From Nemertoderma westbladi (taxonomy: Eukaryota > Xenacoelomorpha > Nemertodermatida > Nemertodermatidae): a DNA stretch of 64,000 nucleotides. The number at the start of each line of letters is the position of its first letter. Positions within the stretch are counted from its first letter, which is position 1. The translations under genes were made by a program, and so were the position numbers. The DNA lies in the NCBI GenBank assembly GCA_032718475.1, contig JAUCBJ010008019.1, positions 1-64,000 on the forward strand. Reading direction: 5' to 3'. Below the pieces are notes generated by a model. That model did not search any database and was not told the origin of the DNA. It saw only the letters and a list, made by a program, of their open reading frames with translations. Of this stretch, positions 1 through 13,813 are shown piece after piece.

Positions 1-3000
1 ACTGTATGTACTTATCTACTATACTGTATGTACTTATCTACTATACTGTATGTACTTATCTACTATACTGTATGTACTTATCTACTATACTGTATGTACT
101 TATCTACTATACTGTATGTACTTATCTACTATACTGTATGTACTTATCTACTATACTGTATGTACTTATCTACAATACTGTATGTACTTATCTACTATAC
201 TGTATGTACTTATCTACTATACTGTATGTACTTATCTACTATACTGTATGTACTTATCTACTATACTGTATGTACTTATCTACTATACTGTATGTACTTA
301 TCTACTATACTGTATGTACTTATCTACTATACTGTATGTACTTATCTACAATACTGTATGTACTTATCTACTATACTGTATGTACTTATCTACTATACTG
401 TATGTACTTATCTACTATACTGTATGTACTTATCTACTATACTGTATGTACTTATCTACTATACTGTATGTACTTATCTACTATACTGTATGTACTTATC
501 TACTATACTGTATGTACTTATCTACTATACTGTATGTACTTATCTACTATACTGTATGTACTTATCTACTATACTGTATGTACTTATCTACTATACTGTA
601 TGTACTTATCTACTATACTGTATGTACTTATCTACTATACTGTATGTACTTATCTACTATACTGTATGTACTTATCTACTATACTGTATGTACTTATCTA
701 CTATACTGTATGTACTTATCTACTATACTGTATGTACTTATCTACTATACTGTATGTACTTATCTACTATACTGTATGTACTTATCTACTATACTGTATG
801 TACTTATCTACTATACTGTATGTACTTATCTACTATACTGTATGTACTTATCTACTATACTGTATGTACTTATCTACTATACTGTATGTACTTATCTACT
901 ATACTGTATGTACTTATCTACTATACTGTATGTACTTATCTACTATACTGTATGTACTTATCTACTATACTGTATGTACTTATCTACTATACTGTATGTA
1001 CTTATCTACTATACTGTATGTACTTATCTACTATACTGTATGTACTTATCTACTATACTGTATGTACTTATCTACTATACTGTATGTACTTATCTACTAT
1101 ACTGTATGTACTTATCTACTATACTGTATGTACTTATCTACTATACTGTATGTACTTATCTACTATACTGTATGTACTTATCTACTATACTGTATGTACT
1201 TATCTACTATACTGTATGTACTTATCTACTATACTGTATGTACTTATCTACTATACTGTATGTACTTATCTACTATACTGTATGTACTTATCTACTATAC
1301 TGTATGTACTTATCTACTATACTGTATGTACTTATCTACTATACTGTATGTACTTATCTACTATACTGTATGTACTTATCTACTATACTGTATGTACTTA
1401 TCTACTATACTGTATGTACTTATCTACTATACTGTATGTACTTATCTACTATACTGTATGTACTTATCTACTATACTGTATGTACTTATCTACTATACTG
1501 TATGTACTTATCTACAATACTGTATGTACTTATCTACTATACTGTATGTACTTATCTACTATACTGTATGTACTTATCTACTATACTGTATGTACTTATC
1601 TACTATACTGTATGTACTTATCTACTATACTGTATGTACTTATCTACTATACTGTATGTACTTATCTACTATACTGTATGTACTTATCTACTATACTGTA
1701 TGTACTTATCTACTATACTGTATGTACTTATCTACTATACTGTATGTACTTATCTACTATACTGTATGTACTTATCTACTATACTGTATGTACTTATCTA
1801 CTATACTGTATGTACTTATCTACTATACTGTATGTACTTATCTACAATACTGTATGTACTTATCTACTATACTGTATGTACTTATCTACAATACTGTATG
1901 TACTTATCTACTATACTGTATGTACTTATCTACTATACTGTATGTACTTATCTACTATACTGTATGTACTTATCTACTATACTGTATGTACTTATCTACT
2001 ATACTGTATGTACTTATCTACTATACTGTATGTACTTATCTACTATACTGTATGTACTTATCTACTATACTGTATGTACTTATCTACTATACTGTATGTA
2101 CTTATCTACTATACTGTATGTACTTATCTACTATACTGTATGTACTTATCTACTATACTGTATGTACTTATCTACTATACTGTATGTACTTATCTACAAT
2201 ACTGTATGTACTTATCTACTATACTGTATGTACTTATCTACTATACTGTATGTACTTATCTACTATACTGTATGTACTTATCTACTATACTGTATGTACT
2301 TATCTACAATACTGTATGTACTTATCTACTATACTGTATGTACTTATCTACTATACTGTATGTACTTATCTACTATACTGTATGTACTTATCTACAATAC
2401 TGTATGTACTTATCTACTATACTGTATGTACTTATCTACTATACTGTATGTACTTATCTACAATACTGTATGTACTTATCTACAATACTGTATGTACTTA
2501 TCTACTATACTGTATGTACTTATCTACAATACTGTATGTACTTATCTACTATACTGTATGTACTTATCTACTATACTGTATGTACTTATCTACTATACTG
2601 TATGTACTTATCTACTATACTGTATGTACTTATCTACTATACTGTATGTACTTATCTACTATACTGTATGTACTTATCTACAATACTGTATGTACTTATC
2701 TACTATACTGTATGTACTTATCTACTATACTGTATGTACTTATCTACTATACTGTATGTACTTATCTACTATACTGTATGTACTTATCTACAATACTGTA
2801 TGTACTTATCTACTATACTGTATGTACTTATCTACAATACTGTATGTACTTATCTACAATACTGTATGTACTTATCTACAATACTGTATGTACTTATCTA
2901 CTATACTGTATGTACTTATCTACAATACTGTATGTACTTATCTACTATACTGTATGTACTTATCTACTATACTGTATGTACTTATCTACAATACTGTATG

Positions 3001-6000
3001 TACTTATCTACTATACTGTATGTACTTATCTACAATACTGTATGTACTTATCTACAATACTGTATGTACTTATCTACTATACTGTATGTACTTATCTACT
3101 ATACTGTATGTACTTATCTACAATACTGTATGTACTTATCTACTATACTGTATGTACTTATCTACTATACTGTATGTACTTATCTACTATACTGTATGTA
3201 CTTATCTACTATACTGTATGTACTTATCTACAATACTGTATGTACTTATCTACTATACTGTATGTACTTATCTACTATACTGTATGTACTTATCTACTAT
3301 ACTGTATGTACTTATCTACTATACTGTATGTACTTATCTACTATACTGTATGTACTTATCTACTATACTGTATGTACTTATCTACTATACTGTATGTACT
3401 TATCTACTATACTGTATGTACTTATCTACAATACTGTATGTACTTATCTACAATACTGTATGTACTTATCTACTATACTGTATGTACTTATCTACTATAC
3501 TGTATGTACTTATCTACTATACTGTATGTACTTATCTACTATACTGTATGTACTTATCTACTATACTGTATGTACTTATCTACTATACTGTATGTACTTA
3601 TCTACTATACTGTATGTACTTATCTACTATACTGTATGTACTTATCTACTATACTGTATGTACTTATCTACAATACTGTATGTACTTATCTACTATACTG
3701 TATGTACTTATCTACTATACTGTATGTACTTATCTACTATACTGTATGTACTTATCTACTATACTGTATGTACTTATCTACTATACTGTATGTACTTATC
3801 TACTATACTGTATGTACTTATCTACTATACTGTATGTACTTATCTACTATACTGTATGTACTTATCTACTATACTGTATGTACTTATCTACTATACTGTA
3901 TGTACTTATCTACTATACTGTATGTACTTATCTACTATACTGTATGTACTTATCTACTATACTGTATGTACTTATCTACTATACTGTATGTACTTATCTA
4001 CTATACTGTATGTACTTATCTACAATACTGTATGTACTTATCTACTATACTGTATGTACTTATCTACTATACTGTATGTACTTATCTACTATACTGTATG
4101 TACTTATCTACTATACTGTATGTACTTATCTACTATACTGTATGTACTTATCTACTATACTGTATGTACTTATCTACTATACTGTATGTACTTATCTACT
4201 ATACTGTATGTACTTATCTACTATACTGTATGTACTTATCTACTATACTGTATGTACTTATCTACTATACTGTATGTACTTATCTACTATACTGTATGTA
4301 CTTATCTACTATACTGTATGTACTTATCTACTATACTGTATGTACTTATCTACTATACTGTATGTACTTATCTACTATACTGTATGTACTTATCTACTAT
4401 ACTGTATGTACTTATCTACTATACTGTATGTACTTATCTACTATACTGTATGTACTTATCTACTATACTGTATGTACTTATCTACTATACTGTATGTACT
4501 TATCTACTATACTGTATGTACTTATCTACTATACTGTATGTACTTATCTACTATACTGTATGTACTTATCTACTATACTGTATGTACTTATCTACTATAC
4601 TGTATGTACTTATCTACTATACTGTATGTACTTATCTACTATACTGTATGTACTTATCTACTATACTGTATGTACTTATCTACTATACTGTATGTACTTA
4701 TCTACTATACTGTATGTACTTATCTACTATACTGTATGTACTTATCTACTATACTGTATGTACTTATCTACTATACTGTATGTACTTATCTACTATACTG
4801 TATGTACTTATCTACTATACTGTATGTACTTATCTACTATACTGTATGTACTTATCTACTATACTGTATGTACTTATCTACTATACTGTATGTACTTATC
4901 TACTATACTGTATGTACTTATCTACTATACTGTATGTACTTATCTACTATACTGTATGTACTTATCTACTATACTGTATGTACTTATCTACAATACTGTA
5001 TGTACTTATCTACAATACTGTATGTACTTATCTACAATACTGTATGTACTTATCTACTATACTGTATGTACTTATCTACTATACTGTATGTACTTATCTA
5101 CTATACTGTATGTACTTATCTACTATACTGTATGTACTTATCTACTATACTGTATGTACTTATCTACAATACTGTATGTACTTATCTACAATACTGTATG
5201 TACTTATCTACTATACTGTATGTACTTATCTACAATACTGTATGTACTTATCTACTATACTGTATGTACTTATCTACTATACTGTATGTACTTATCTACT
5301 ATACTGTATGTACTTATCTACAATACTGTATGTACTTATCTACAATACTGTATGTACTTATCTACAATACTGTATGTACTTATCTACTATACTGTATGTA
5401 CTTATCTACTATACTGTATGTACTTATCTACTATACTGTATGTACTTATCTACTATACTGTATGTACTTATCTACTATACTGTATGTACTTATCTACTAT
5501 ACTGTATGTACTTATCTACTATACTGTATGTACTTATCTACAATACTGTATGTACTTATCTACAATACTGTATGTACTTATCTACTATACTGTATGTACT
5601 TATCTACTATACTGTATGTACTTATCTACTATACTGTATGTACTTATCTACTATACTGTATGTACTTATCTACTATACTGTATGTACTTATCTACTATAC
5701 TGTATGTACTTATCTACAATACTGTATGTACTTATCTACTATACTGTATGTACTTATCTACTATACTGTATGTACTTATCTACTATACTGTATGTACTTA
5801 TCTACTATACTGTATGTACTTATCTACTATACTGTATGTACTTATCTACTATACTGTATGTACTTATCTACTATACTGTATGTACTTATCTACTATACTG
5901 TATGTACTTATCTACTATACTGTATGTACTTATCTACTATACTGTATGTACTTATCTACTATACTGTATGTACTTATCTACTATACTGTATGTACTTATC

Positions 6001-9000
6001 TACTATACTGTATGTACTTATCTACTATACTGTATGTACTTATCTACTATACTGTATGTACTTATCTACTATACTGTATGTACTTATCTACTATACTGTA
6101 TGTACTTATCTACTATACTGTATGTACTTATCTACTATACTGTATGTACTTATCTACTATACTGTATGTACTTATCTACTATACTGTATGTACTTATCTA
6201 CTATACTGTATGTACTTATCTACTATACTGTATGTACTTATCTACTATACTGTATGTACTTATCTACTATACTGTATGTACTTATCTACTATACTGTATG
6301 TACTTATCTACTATACTGTATGTACTTATCTACTATACTGTATGTACTTATCTACTATACTGTATGTACTTATCTACTATACTGTATGTACTTATCTACT
6401 AATACTGTATGTACTTATCTACTATACTGTATGTACTTATCTACTATACTGTATGTACTTATCTACTATACTGTATGTACTTATCTACTATACTGTATGT
6501 ACTTATCTACTATACTGTATGTACTTATCTACTATACTGTATGTACTTATCTACTATACTGTATGTACTTATCTACTATACTGTATGTACTTATCTACTA
6601 TACTGTATGTACTTATCTACTATACTGTATGTACTTATCTACTATACTGTATGTACTTATCTACTATACTGTATGTACTTATCTACAATACTGTATGTAC
6701 TTATCTACTATACTGTATGTACTTATCTACTATACTGTATGTACTTATCTACTATACTGTATGTACTTATCTACAATACTGTATGTACTTATCTACAATA
6801 CTGTATGTACTTATCTACAATACTGTATGTACTTATCTACAATACTGTATGTACTTATCTACTATACTGTATGTACTTATCTACTATACTGTATGTACTT
6901 ATCTACTATACTGTATGTACTTATCTACAATACTGTATGTACTTATCTACTATACTGTATGTACTTATCTACAATACTGTATGTACTTATCTACAATACT
7001 GTATGTACTTATCTACAATACTGTATGTACTTATCTACAATACTGTATGTACTTATCTACAATACTGTATGTACTTATCTACTATACTGTATGTACTTAT
7101 CTACTATACTGTATGTACTTATCTACTATACTGTATGTACTTATCTACTATACTGTATGTACTTATCTACTATACTGTATGTACTTATCTACAATACTGT
7201 ATGTACTTATCTACTATACTGTATGTACTTATCTACAATACTGTATGTACTTATCTACAATACTGTATGTACTTATCTACTATACTGTATGTACTTATCT
7301 ACTATACTGTATGTACTTATCTACTAATACTGTATGTACTTATCTACTATACTGTATGTACTTATCTACTATACTGTATGTACTTATCTACTATACTGTA
7401 TGTACTTATCTACTATACTGTATGTACTTATCTACTATACTGTATGTACTTATCTACTATACTGTATGTACTTATCTACTATACTGTATGTACTTATCTA
7501 CTATACTGTATGTACTTATCTACTATACTGTATGTACTTATCTACTAATACTGTATGTACTTATCTACTATACTGTATGTACTTATCTACTATACTGTAT
7601 GTACTTATCTACTATACTGTATGTACTTATCTACTATACTGTATGTACTTATCTACTATACTGTATGTACTTATCTACTATACTGTATGTACTTATCTAC
7701 TATACTGTATGTACTTATCTACTATACTGTATGTACTTATCTACTATACTGTATGTACTTATCTACTATACTGTATGTACTTATCTACTATACTGTATGT
7801 ACTTATCTACTATACTGTATGTACTTATCTACTATACTGTATGTACTTATCTACTATACTGTATGTACTTATCTACTATACTGTATGTACTTATCTACTA
7901 TACTGTATGTACTTATCTACTATACTGTATGTACTTATCTACTATACTGTATGTACTTATCTACTATACTGTATGTACTTATCTACTATACTGTATGTAC
8001 TTATCTACTATACTGTATGTACTTATCTACAATACTGTATGTACTTATCTACTATACTGTATGTACTTATCTACTATACTGTATGTACTTATCTACTATA
8101 CTGTATGTACTTATCTACTATACTGTATGTACTTATCTACTATACTGTATGTACTTATCTACTATACTGTATGTACTTATCTACAATACTGTATGTACTT
8201 ATCTAATATACTGTATGTACTTATCTACTATACTGTATGTACTTATCTACTATACTGTATGTACTTATCTACTATACTGTATGTATTTATCTACTATACT
8301 GTATGTACTTATCTACTATACTGTATGTACTTATCTACAATACTGTATGTACTTATCTACTATACTGTATGTACTTATCTACTATACCGTATGTACTTAT
8401 CTACTATAGTGTATGTACTTATCTACTATACTGTATGTACTTATCTACTATACTGTATGTACTTATCTACAATACTGTATGTACTTATCTACTATACTGT
8501 ATGTACTTATCTACTATACCGTATGTACTTATCTACTATACTGTATGTACTTATCTACTATACTGTATGTACTTATCTACTATACTGTATGTACTTATCT
8601 ACTATACTGTATGTACTTATCTCTACTATACTGTATGTACTTATCTACTATACTGTATGTACTTATCTACTATACTATATGTACTTATCTACAATACTGT
8701 ATGTACTTATCTAATATACTGTATGTACTTATCTACTATACTGTATGTACTTATCTACTATACTGTATGTACTTATCTACTATACTGTATGTACTTATCT
8801 ACTATACTGTATGTACTTATCTACTATACTGTATGTACTTATCTACTATACTGTATGTACTTATCTACTATACTGTATGTACTTATCTACAATACTGTAT
8901 GTACTTATCTACTATACTGTATGTACTTATCTACTATACTGTATGTACTTATCTACAATACTGTATGTACTTATCTACTATACTGTATGTACTTATCTAC

Positions 9001-11840
9001 TATACTGTATGTACTTATCTACAATACTGTATGTACTTATCTACAATACTGTATGTACTTATCTACAATACTGTATGTACTTATCTACAATACTGTATGT
9101 ACTTATCTACTATACTATATGTACTTATCTACAATACTGTATGTACTTATCTACTATACTATATGTACTTATCTACAATACTGTATGTACTTATCTACAA
9201 TACTGTATGTACTTATCTACTATACTGTATGTACTTATCTACAATACTGTATGTATTTATCTACTATACTGTATGTACTTATCTACTATACTGTATGTAC
9301 TTATCTACTATACTGTATGTACTTATCTACTATACTATATGTACTTATCTACAATACTGTATGTACTTATCTAATATACTGTATGTACTTATCTACTATA
9401 CTGTATGTACTTATCTACTATACTGTATGTACTTATCTACAATACTGTATGTACTTATCTAATATACTGTATGTACTTATCTACTATACTGTATGTACTT
9501 ATCTACTATACTGTATGTACTTATCTACTATACTGTATGTACTTATCTACTATACTGTATGTACTTATCTACAATACTGTATGTACTTATCTACTATACT
9601 GTATGTACTTATCTACAATACTGTATGTACTTATCTACTATACTGTATGTACTTATCTACAATACTGTATGTATTTATCTACTATACTGTATGTACTTAT
9701 CTACTATACTGTATGTACTTATCTACAATACTGTATGTACTTATCTACTATACTGTATGTACTTATCTACAATACTGTATGTATTTATCTACTATACTGT
9801 ATGTACTTATCTACTATACTGTATGTACTTATCTACAATACTGTATGTATTTATCTACTATACTGTATGTACTTATCTACTATACTGTATGTACTTATCT
9901 ACTATACTGTATGTACTTATCTACTATACTGTATGTACTTATCTACTATACTGTATGTACTTATCTACTATACTGTATGTACTTATCTACTATACTGTAT
10001 GTACTTATCTACTATACTGTATGTACTTATCTACTATACTGTATGTACTTATCTACTATACTGTATGTACTTATCTACTATACTGTATGTACTTATCTAC
10101 TATACTATATGTACTTATCTACAATACTGTATGTACTTATCTAATATACTGTATGTACTTATCTACTATACTGTATGTACTTATCTACTATACTGTATGT
10201 ACTTATCTACTATACTGTATGTACTTATCTACAATACTGTATGTACTTATCTACAATACTGTATGTACTTATCTACTATACTGTATGTACTTATCTACAA
10301 TACTGTATGTACTTATCTACTATACTGTATGTACTTATCTACAATACTGTATGTACTTATCTACTATACTGTATGTACTTATCTACTATACTGTATGTAC
10401 TTATCTACAATACTGTATGTACTTATCTACTATACTGTATGTACTTATCTACTATACTGTATGTACTTATCTACTATACTGTATGTACCGTACTTATCTA
10501 CTATACTGTATGTACTTATCTACTATACTGTATGTACTTATCTACAATACTGTATGTACTTATCTACAATACTGTATGTACTTATCTACAATACTGTATG
10601 TACTTATCTACAATACTGTATGTACTTATCTACAATACTGTATGTACTTATCTACAATACTGTATGTACTTATCTACTATACTGTATGTACTTATCTACA
10701 ATACTGTATGTATTTATCTACTATACTGTATGTACTTATCTACTATACTGTATGTACTTATCTACTATACTGTATGTACTTATCTACTATACTGTATGTA
10801 CTTATCTACTATACTGTATGTACTTATCTACTATACTATATGTACTTATCTACAATACTGTATGTACTTATCTAATATACTGTATGTACTTATCTACTAT
10901 ACTGTATGTACTTATCTACTATACTGTATGTACTTATCTACTATACTGTATGTATTTATCTACTATACTGTATGTACTTATCTACTATACTGTATGTACT
11001 TATCTACTATACTGTATGTACTTATCTACAATACTGTATGTACTTATCTACTATACTGTATGTGCTTATCTACTATACTGTATGTATTTATCTACTATAC
11101 TGTATGTACTTATCTACAATACTGTATGTACTTATCTACAATACTGTATGTATTTATCTACAATACTGTATGTACTTATCTACTATACTGTATGTACTTA
11201 TCTACTATACTGTATGTACTTATCTACTATACCGTATGTACTTATCTACTATACTGTATGTACTTATCTACTATACTGTATGTACTTATCTACTATACTG
11301 TATGTACTTATCTCTACTATACTGTATGTACTTATCTACTATACTGTATGTACTTATCTACTATACTGTATATGTACTTATTTACTATACTGTATGTACT
11401 TATCTAATATTCTGTATGTACTTATCTACTATACTGTATGTACTTATCTCTACTATACTGTATGTACTTATCTGCTATACTGTATGTACTTATCTACTAT
11501 ACTGTATGTACTTATCTACTATACTGTATGTATTTATCTACTATACTATATGTACTTATATATTATACTGTATGTACTTATCTACTATACTGTATGTACT
11601 TATCTACAATACTGTATGTACTTATCTACTATACTGTATGTACTTATCCTATACTATATGTACTTATCTTATAATACTATATGTACTTATCTTATAATAC
11701 TGTATGTACTTATCTACTTTACTGTATGTACTTATCTACTATACCGTATGTACTTATCTTATAATACTGTATGTACTTATCTACTTTACTGTATGTACTT
11801 ATCTACTATACTATATGTACTTATCAACTATACTGTATGT
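1..11840. repeat. 22-bp satellite array (about 540 units)
   Basis: The unit contains ACTGTATG followed by CTTATCTAC and repeats every 22 bp from the window edge. Most units are identical or differ by one T-to-A change (CTACTATAC to CTACAATAC). Right of about 8200 the units carry many substitutions and small indels, as expected at an array edge. Because 22 is not a multiple of 3 and the unit has no plus-strand stop, all three plus frames stay open for thousands of bases. That openness is a by-product of the repeat and is not evidence of coding. Each unit contains TTATCT, the complement of a GATA-factor site (AGATAA). The left end lies outside the window. Confidence 0.98.
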
Positions 11841-12039
11841 TGTTGATATACATTTATTATAGGAAGGGATCTAGGGGTCTTAACCTCGAATGATAAGTTT
11901 ATTTTACCGAAAATAACTTATCTTTTATTGGCGCAATTGTAGGACTAATCCCATCACATGCGTACTTTTTTAACCGGGTAGTGTACAAATTTAGGAATCG
12001 CGTAATTTTTCTTGAAATTAATATCTCATATCTCTCCAA

Positions 12040-12082
12040 ACCACGTACGCGTTTCGACCTTACTGGGTCTCATCAGCGTGGT
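12040..12082 (-). ncRNA. Hammerhead ribozyme, copy 1 (type I, minimal stem III)
   Basis: Read on the minus strand: stem I 5' strand ACCACG, core CTGATGA, stem II GACC with loop CAGTAA and GGTC, core GAAA, then CGCGTA and stem I 3' strand CGTGGT. Both stems I and II pair perfectly, the first stem II pair is the canonical G-C, and the cleavage triplet is GTA, cutting between 12046 and 12045. Stem III is tiny, but ACGCGT is self-complementary, so two copies could pair with each other, as known for the newt and Schistosoma hammerheads. All of this is read from the sequence; activity is inferred. Confidence 0.85.
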
Positions 12083-12085
12083 GTC

Positions 12086-12138
12086 GGATTCGAACCTGGG
12101 ACCTCGAGGCGGAAGCCGAGACTACAACCACTAGGCCA
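12086..12138 (-). promoter_or_regulatory. tRNA-like internal pol III promoter (A and B boxes), copy 1
   Basis: On the minus strand TGGCCTAGTGG (12128-12138) fits the A-box consensus and GGTTCGAATCC (12086-12096) fits the B box exactly, 31 bp apart. Between them is an anticodon-arm-like stem, CTCGG, with loop CTTCCGC and a bulged 3' side. The acceptor and T stems are degenerate, so this is a tRNA-derived head and not a functional tRNA. It ends only a few bases from the ribozyme's stem I, so any pol III transcript would run straight into the ribozyme. Confidence 0.75.
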
Positions 12139-12451
12139 CAGGTTCTTGAGATATGGAGAATTAATTTCAAAGACAGCTGCCATTTTATTAGCCCCTGATT
12201 TTTGATTATTGATAGTAAGAATGTGTTGACAAGCTGTATTTTTCGAGGTGTTTGTTATTATACATTTATTATAGGAAGGGATCTAGGGGTCTTAACCTCG
12301 AATGATAAGTTTATTTTACCGAAAATAACTTATCTTTTATTGGCGCAATTGTAGGACTAATCCCATCACATGCGTACTTTTTTAACCGGGTAGTGTACAA
12401 ATTTAGGAATCGCGTAATTTTTCTTGAAATTAATATCTCATATCTCTCCAA

Positions 12452-12494
12452 ACCACGTACGCGTTTCGACCTTACTGGGTCTCATCAGCGTGGT
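12452..12494 (-). ncRNA. Hammerhead ribozyme, copy 2
   Basis: This is an identical copy exactly 412 bp to the right of copy 1, with the same core (CTGATGA and GAAA), stems and GTA cleavage triplet (cut between 12458 and 12457). A minus-strand transcript cut at both sites would release a 412-nt monomer. The third unit stops 2 nt before its own cleavage position and therefore lacks the ribozyme. Confidence 0.85.
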
Positions 12495-12497
12495 GTC

Positions 12498-12550
12498 GGA
12501 TTCGAACCTGGGACCTCGAGGCGGAAGCCGAGACTACAACCACTAGGCCA
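12498..12550 (-). promoter_or_regulatory. tRNA-like internal pol III promoter, copy 2
   Basis: Same A and B boxes as copy 1, one 412-bp period away. The partial third unit has neither box. Confidence 0.75.
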
Positions 12551-12877
12551 CAGGTTCTTGAGATATGGAGAATTAATTTCAAAGACAGCTGCCATTTTAT
12601 TAGCCCCTGATTTTTGATTATTGATAGTAAGAATGTGTTGACAAGCTGTATTTTTCGAGGTGTTTGTTATTATACATTTATTATAGGAAGGGATCTAGGG
12701 GTCTTAACCTCGAATGATAAGTTTATTTTACCGAAAATAACTTATCTTTTATTGGCGCAATTGTAGGACTAATCCCATCACATGCGTACTTTTTTAACCG
12801 GGTAGTGTACAAATTTAGGAATCGCGTAATTTTTCTTGAAATTAATATCTCATATCTCTCCAAACCAGTTGATATAC

Positions 12878-13803
12878 TGTATGTTTGACTAACTTTCTAT
12901 CCGTAATCGGTATTCTGAAATTATGCTGCATTGAGTATATTATGCGGACATATTGATAAAATTCTTAACTTTCCGCATCTTAAAGGCCAGTGTCAGTGTT
13001 CTTTAACCCTTTATTGTACCGAGCAGACCATTTTAATGGAAAAAATTTAATTTATGTTTTTTGTTAATAAAATGGTGTCAATACTGTGAAATATAACAAA
13101 AAAAGCCAAAATATTATGATTTTGTGTGTTTTTACAACTCGTTACTTAAAAGCAACACGGTGCGACAAAAGAACGTAGTAATGAAGAAATATATAGTGAA
13201 TGTTTATTTTTAGTTTATAGGTGTCTTTAGGTCCGCTTTTTTATTCTTGCGATAATTTTATGGTGCCAAATAAAATACTAATGTATTATCTTGTATATTC
13301 TGTACCAATTAAATTACATGTATTTTTGCAAAAAATATACAAGTTCATTTGTAATTCTAAGGCACAAAATAAGCCGTGTTGCTTATAAGCAACAGGGTGC
13401 AGTAAAGGAAAGTAGTGGAAAATGGAACTGAACTGTGCAATTAGGTTTTCCTTTTGTAAAAGCCTTATTTTTTGTCATTTCTAAGTAATTATTGATTGTT
13501 ATAGAAAGACAAGGTTATTTAGAGCTAATTAATTAGTTTAATTATTTAATAAGTGATTAGGCAAATTATTTAATTAGGTAATTATTTAATTAGGAAATCA
13601 CAGTTTCGTAGGAAATTTTAAAGTGTAGAGAATGGTCTTTCGATGATTTTAGTTAATTAATTGGAAGACTAATTATTGGTTATTACTAGTTAATTAGGTT
13701 AATTAATGACATTGATATGCTAATTATTTAAATAGGAAATTAATTTACTAAATAGTGGTACACAGAATAGGGAGGGAAGCCCTTTGCAATTCGACCACCC
13801 ATG
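12878..13803. other. AT-rich spacer, no gene seen
   Basis: This is low-complexity DNA rich in TTAATTA-type runs. Two imperfect copies of a motif around GCAACA-GGTGC lie near 13150 and 13391. I see no exon-like open frame, RNA gene or transposon end. Confidence 0.6.
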
Positions 13804-13813
13804 TATACTGCAC

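Larger units (their letters stand above)
11852..12867 (-). mobile_element. Retrozyme/SINE-like element with tandem 412-bp units and hammerhead ribozymes
   Basis: About 2.5 near-identical units repeat with a 412-bp period; the rightmost one is partial (about 192 bp). The insertion is flanked by a perfect 10-bp direct repeat, GTTGATATAC, at 11842-11851 and 12868-12877. Deleting the insert and one repeat leaves a degenerate satellite unit, so the target was the satellite edge. On the minus strand each complete unit has tRNA-like A and B boxes and then a hammerhead ribozyme. The minus-strand 5' end (12867) lies 2 nt from where the hammerhead of that unit would cut. There is no plausible coding region. 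Tandem ribozyme units with target-site duplications are known from metazoan retrozymes, and pol III boxes plus a hammerhead from the Schistosoma Sm-alpha SINE-like repeats. The assignment to that class is inference. Confidence 0.85.

Noticed and set aside
1-11840. CRISPR-like array
   Set aside because: Units are contiguous, with no variable spacers, in a eukaryotic repeat setting.
6-11846. Very long open frames (up to about 2900 codons) across the satellite
   Set aside because: A stop-free 22-bp unit keeps all three plus frames open and gives the same 22-residue cycle in each. No start context, splice sites or gene-like composition.
11981-12617. Two identical 74-codon frames in the 412-bp units
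   Set aside because: They run antisense to the tRNA-like head and ribozyme, start with GTG, and match nothing. They are by-products of the repeat.
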